From Bacillus sp. NEB1478 (GTDB lineage: Bacteria > Bacillota > Bacilli > Bacillales > Fictibacillaceae), in the NCBI RefSeq assembly GCF_031582965.1, contig NZ_CP134049.1, positions 1,426,001-1,490,000 on the forward strand: a DNA stretch of 64,000 bases, given 5' to 3'. A program made the translations under genes and the position numbers. The notes beneath the pieces were generated by a model. It ran no database searches, had not been told where the DNA came from, and saw only the letters and a list, made by a program, of their open reading frames with translations. The first letter of the stretch is position 1. The number at the start of each line of letters is the position of its first letter. Shown in pieces: positions 62,035 to 64,000 of this stretch.

Positions 62035-63510
62035 TCACTCCTTTAATACAAAATCAATATAGATTTGAGGATCAATAAGATTGTCAGCGGCAGACTGAAT
62101 ATAAGGGTAGAACCATTCTGCGCCGATTCCTAAAACAATAGATATCGCGATTAATAGCCCTGATGCCGCAATACCGGATGTTTTCACTTTCATTTTCGGT
62201 TCTTCTTTTAGCTCTCCCCAGAATGCACCGATAAAAATTCGGATAACGGAAAACAGGATCAATAAACTGGATAAGAGTCCGACTCCTGCAGCGATATAAT
62301 GTTCCTCATCCATTGCTCCCTTTAATAAAAGGTATTTGCCGACAAATCCACTAAAAGGCGGGATTCCAGCAAGTACAAGTGCGGCTACGAAAAACATCCA
62401 GCCCAATAAGGGTGAGGTTTTTATATACCCGCCCATTTTGTTCAAGTTTGAGGTTCCTGCGTGATAGACAAGAAGTCCAGCTAAAAAGAACAAAGCAGCT
62501 TTTATGACCATATCATGGACCAAATAATAGATTGTTCCCGCAAGTGATTCAGGAGAAAAAGTGCCAATCCCTAAAAGCATGAATCCGATAGCAGGCATAA
62601 TGTTATAAGCGATAATTAATTTTACATTCGTTGTAGATAATGCGCCTAAGACTCCGATAACCATGGTGATCGATGCGACCCAGATAAAGAATGTATGTGT
62701 AAGCTCAAGTTTGTGTGAAAAGATCAGTGTGTATACTCTAAGCATCGAATAAACACCGACTTTTGTTAACAAGGCTCCGAATAAAGCTGAAACGACTGGT
62801 GATGGCACAATGTAAGATTTAGGCAGCCAAAAGTAAAGAGGAAAAAGGGCACCTTTAGTAGCAAACACGACAAATAAGAGAATAGCTATTCCTGTTAAAA
62901 CCCCTTGCTGATGAACTTCTGCTACTCTTTGTCCGAGCTGTGCCATGTTTACCGTACCGACGACAGAATAAAGGAAGGCAACAGTTGTAACGAATAGAAT
63001 AGAAGAAAACAAGTTCAGCAAAATGTATTTTACGGATTCACGGAATTGCTGTTTTGAACCTCCAATAATGATCAAACCGTAAGATGCCATCAAGAGCACT
63101 TCAAAAAATACGAATAAGTTAAATAAATCACCTGTCAAAAATGCTCCGCTAACTCCTGCAATTAACAGAAAGAAGAGTGGATAGAAATAATGCTCTGCCA
63201 TTTTGCCGGATATGGATGATGAAGCAAAGATCGCAGAAGCTAGCGCGATGACGTTGGCAGACAGAATCATGATTACGGATAACTGATCCGCGACAAGAGT
63301 AATTCCGTATGGGGCTTTCCAAGCACCTGTTTCAAGAACAAGAGGTTCACTTGAAAAGACTAAATAGCTTAAATAAATAGAAACTCCTAAATTTATAACA
63401 ACAGCAACATAAGTAATAGTGATTGTCAGCTTGTGTTTCGTATTAAAAAAGATTAATAGCGCACCGAAAAACAAAGGTAAAAATATCGGTAAAAATACAA
63501 AATTACTCAT
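62035..63510 (-). CDS. mrpD: Mrp antiporter subunit D (proton-channel-like)
   Basis: 491 residues with about 14 membrane helices, homologous to the NuoM/NuoN subunits of complex I. The key lysine/glutamate helices are visible, for example FEVLLMASYGLIIIGG near 133 (TM5 Glu), FATKGALFPLYFWLPKSYIV near 215 (TM7 Lys) and HDMVIKAALFFLAGLLVYHA near 330. ATG 63510 overlaps the mrpC stop by 8 bases. It carries protons in exchange for sodium as the partner of MrpA. Confidence 0.93.
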   Translation of the reverse strand: MSNFVFLPIFLPLFFGALLIFFNTKHKLTITITYVAVVINLGVSIYLSYLVFSSEPLVLETGAWKAPYGITLVADQLSVIMILSANVIALASAIFASSSISGKMAEHYFYPLFFLLIAGVSGAFLTGDLFNLFVFFEVLLMASYGLIIIGGSKQQFRESVKYILLNLFSSILFVTTVAFLYSVVGTVNMAQLGQRVAEVHQQGVLTGIAILLFVVFATKGALFPLYFWLPKSYIVPSPVVSALFGALLTKVGVYSMLRVYTLIFSHKLELTHTFFIWVASITMVIGVLGALSTTNVKLIIAYNIMPAIGFMLLGIGTFSPESLAGTIYYLVHDMVIKAALFFLAGLLVYHAGTSNLNKMGGYIKTSPLLGWMFFVAALVLAGIPPFSGFVGKYLLLKGAMDEEHYIAAGVGLLSSLLILFSVIRIFIGAFWGELKEEPKMKVKTSGIAASGLLIAISIVLGIGAEWFYPYIQSAADNLIDPQIYIDFVLKE

Positions 63511-63841
63511 CGTCAGTTCCCCTTAGCTGATCCATCATATCTGTTTTGTTGCTTTGGTATGTCCGGTAAGCCAGTACAAGCAGGAAGCTGGTAACACCAA
63601 AACTGATAACGATGGACGTTAAAATTAAAGCTTGGGGAAGTGGATCAGTATAGGTCTTGATCCCTTTTTCCAAAATTGGGGGAGCACCTCTGTTTAACTT
63701 CCCCATCGTTAAAATAAATAAGTGGGCTCCATGTGAGAGAAGACCAGTCCCCAGTATGATTTTTAATAATTGTTTTTGAAGTAAAAGATAGACACCGGCC
63801 GCAAATAAAGTTCCGGCAAGTATAGACATAAGAATTTCCAT
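63503..63841 (-). CDS. mrpC: Mrp antiporter subunit C
   Basis: 112 residues, NuoK-like, three membrane helices. The conserved motif LLSHGAHLFILTMGKL (about 34-49) and DPLPQALILTSIVISFG (about 66-82) are present. ATG 63841 overlaps the stop of the preceding mrpA by one base (TAATG), and its stop overlaps mrpD, so the operon is tightly coupled. No mrpB is found between A and C. Confidence 0.93.
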   Translation of the reverse strand: MEILMSILAGTLFAAGVYLLLQKQLLKIILGTGLLSHGAHLFILTMGKLNRGAPPILEKGIKTYTDPLPQALILTSIVISFGVTSFLLVLAYRTYQSNKTDMMDQLRGTDDE

Positions 63842-64000
63842 TACTGATTCATGTCTCCTTTATCCCGGTATTTTATCATGGCATAAATCCCTAAAGCTGC
63901 GAGACCCAGTACTGTAATCTCGAAAAGTGTATCCAGTCCTCGTATATCTACGAGTATCACGTTAACAATATTGTGTCCGCCGCCTAGTTTATATGACTTA
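63841..64000 (-). CDS. mrpA: Mrp antiporter subunit A, C-terminal end (cut by window end)
   Basis: 52 residues of the C-terminus are visible: [20 protein letters not shown], then [20 protein letters not shown] and a short tail. This is the DUF4040/MbhE-type end of MrpA that normally precedes mrpB. Here the stop at 63841-63843 abuts mrpC directly. The rest lies beyond 64,000. Confidence 0.85.
   Translation of the reverse strand, partial: KSYKLGGGHNIVNVILVDIRGLDTLFEITVLGLAALGIYAMIKYRDKGDMNQ

Noticed and set aside
1..64000. CRISPR array
   Set aside because: No array of regularly spaced identical repeats and no cas genes were seen. The dispersed A/B hairpins are scattered kilobases apart and are not arranged with spacers.

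Overview
The window looks like chromosome from a low-GC, endospore-forming Bacillaceae member. The evidence is a split sporulation sigma factor (sigK), an alpha/beta-type small acid-soluble spore protein, a GerA-type germinant receptor operon, an AbrB paralogue, a RuMP (hxlAB/hxlR) locus and an Mrp antiporter operon. I cannot name the genus from sequence alone.

Region 1 (1 to about 30.4 kb) is a patchwork of small accessory genes: an effector-binding (GyrI-like) protein, S51 peptidase, PlsY paralogue, SDR enzymes, GNAT, methyltransferases, aminoglycoside-phosphotransferase-like kinases, and two LysR regulators, one divergent from a stand-alone asd and one from a BenE-type transporter. It also holds a gerA-type operon, an Fe-ADH, a YbaK deacylase, a deacetylase lipoprotein, the formaldehyde-fixing hxl locus and an AbrB-like regulator. 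Decay is common: a frameshifted RadC fragment beside a tRNA-Ala 3' fragment, a kinase with one nonsense codon, a truncated second SDR copy, and XRE and ImmA/IrrE relics. A family of short hairpin repeats fills many gaps here, and I do not see its typical form elsewhere in the window.

Region 2 (30.74-56.75 kb) is the centrepiece. sigK is cut in codon 67 by a 25.3-kb skin-like element (about 30,940-56,243). Joining the two halves at a shared AAAA gives an uninterrupted 235-residue SigK. The element ends in a SpoIVCA-like large serine recombinase whose ORF runs through the right attachment site. Its AT-rich cargo looks like a defence island: an AlwI-like restriction enzyme, C5 methyltransferase and Vsr nuclease; a nucleotidyl-cyclase-like gene with a coupled partner; an unrecognised three-gene operon ending in a membrane protein; HEPN-like, GIY-YIG and EVE/PUA-like proteins; a membrane TPR protein followed by a nuclease-like gene; and a YolD protein with a LexA-type box. 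A second, overlapping pair of large serine recombinases with an XRE regulator sits inside and suggests a nested element.

Region 3 (56.75-64 kb) is ordinary core chromosome: hpt paralogue, SASP, a 24-residue membrane peptide, pepF-like oligopeptidase, pssA, and the Mrp antiporter genes C, D, E, F and G preceded by the end of mrpA. No mrpB lies between A and C.

The likely logic of region 2 is that vegetative cells keep the element and its defence genes while sigK stays inactive. During sporulation the recombinase would excise the element in the mother cell and restore SigK. This is inferred from the B. subtilis skin precedent plus the in-frame join seen here.
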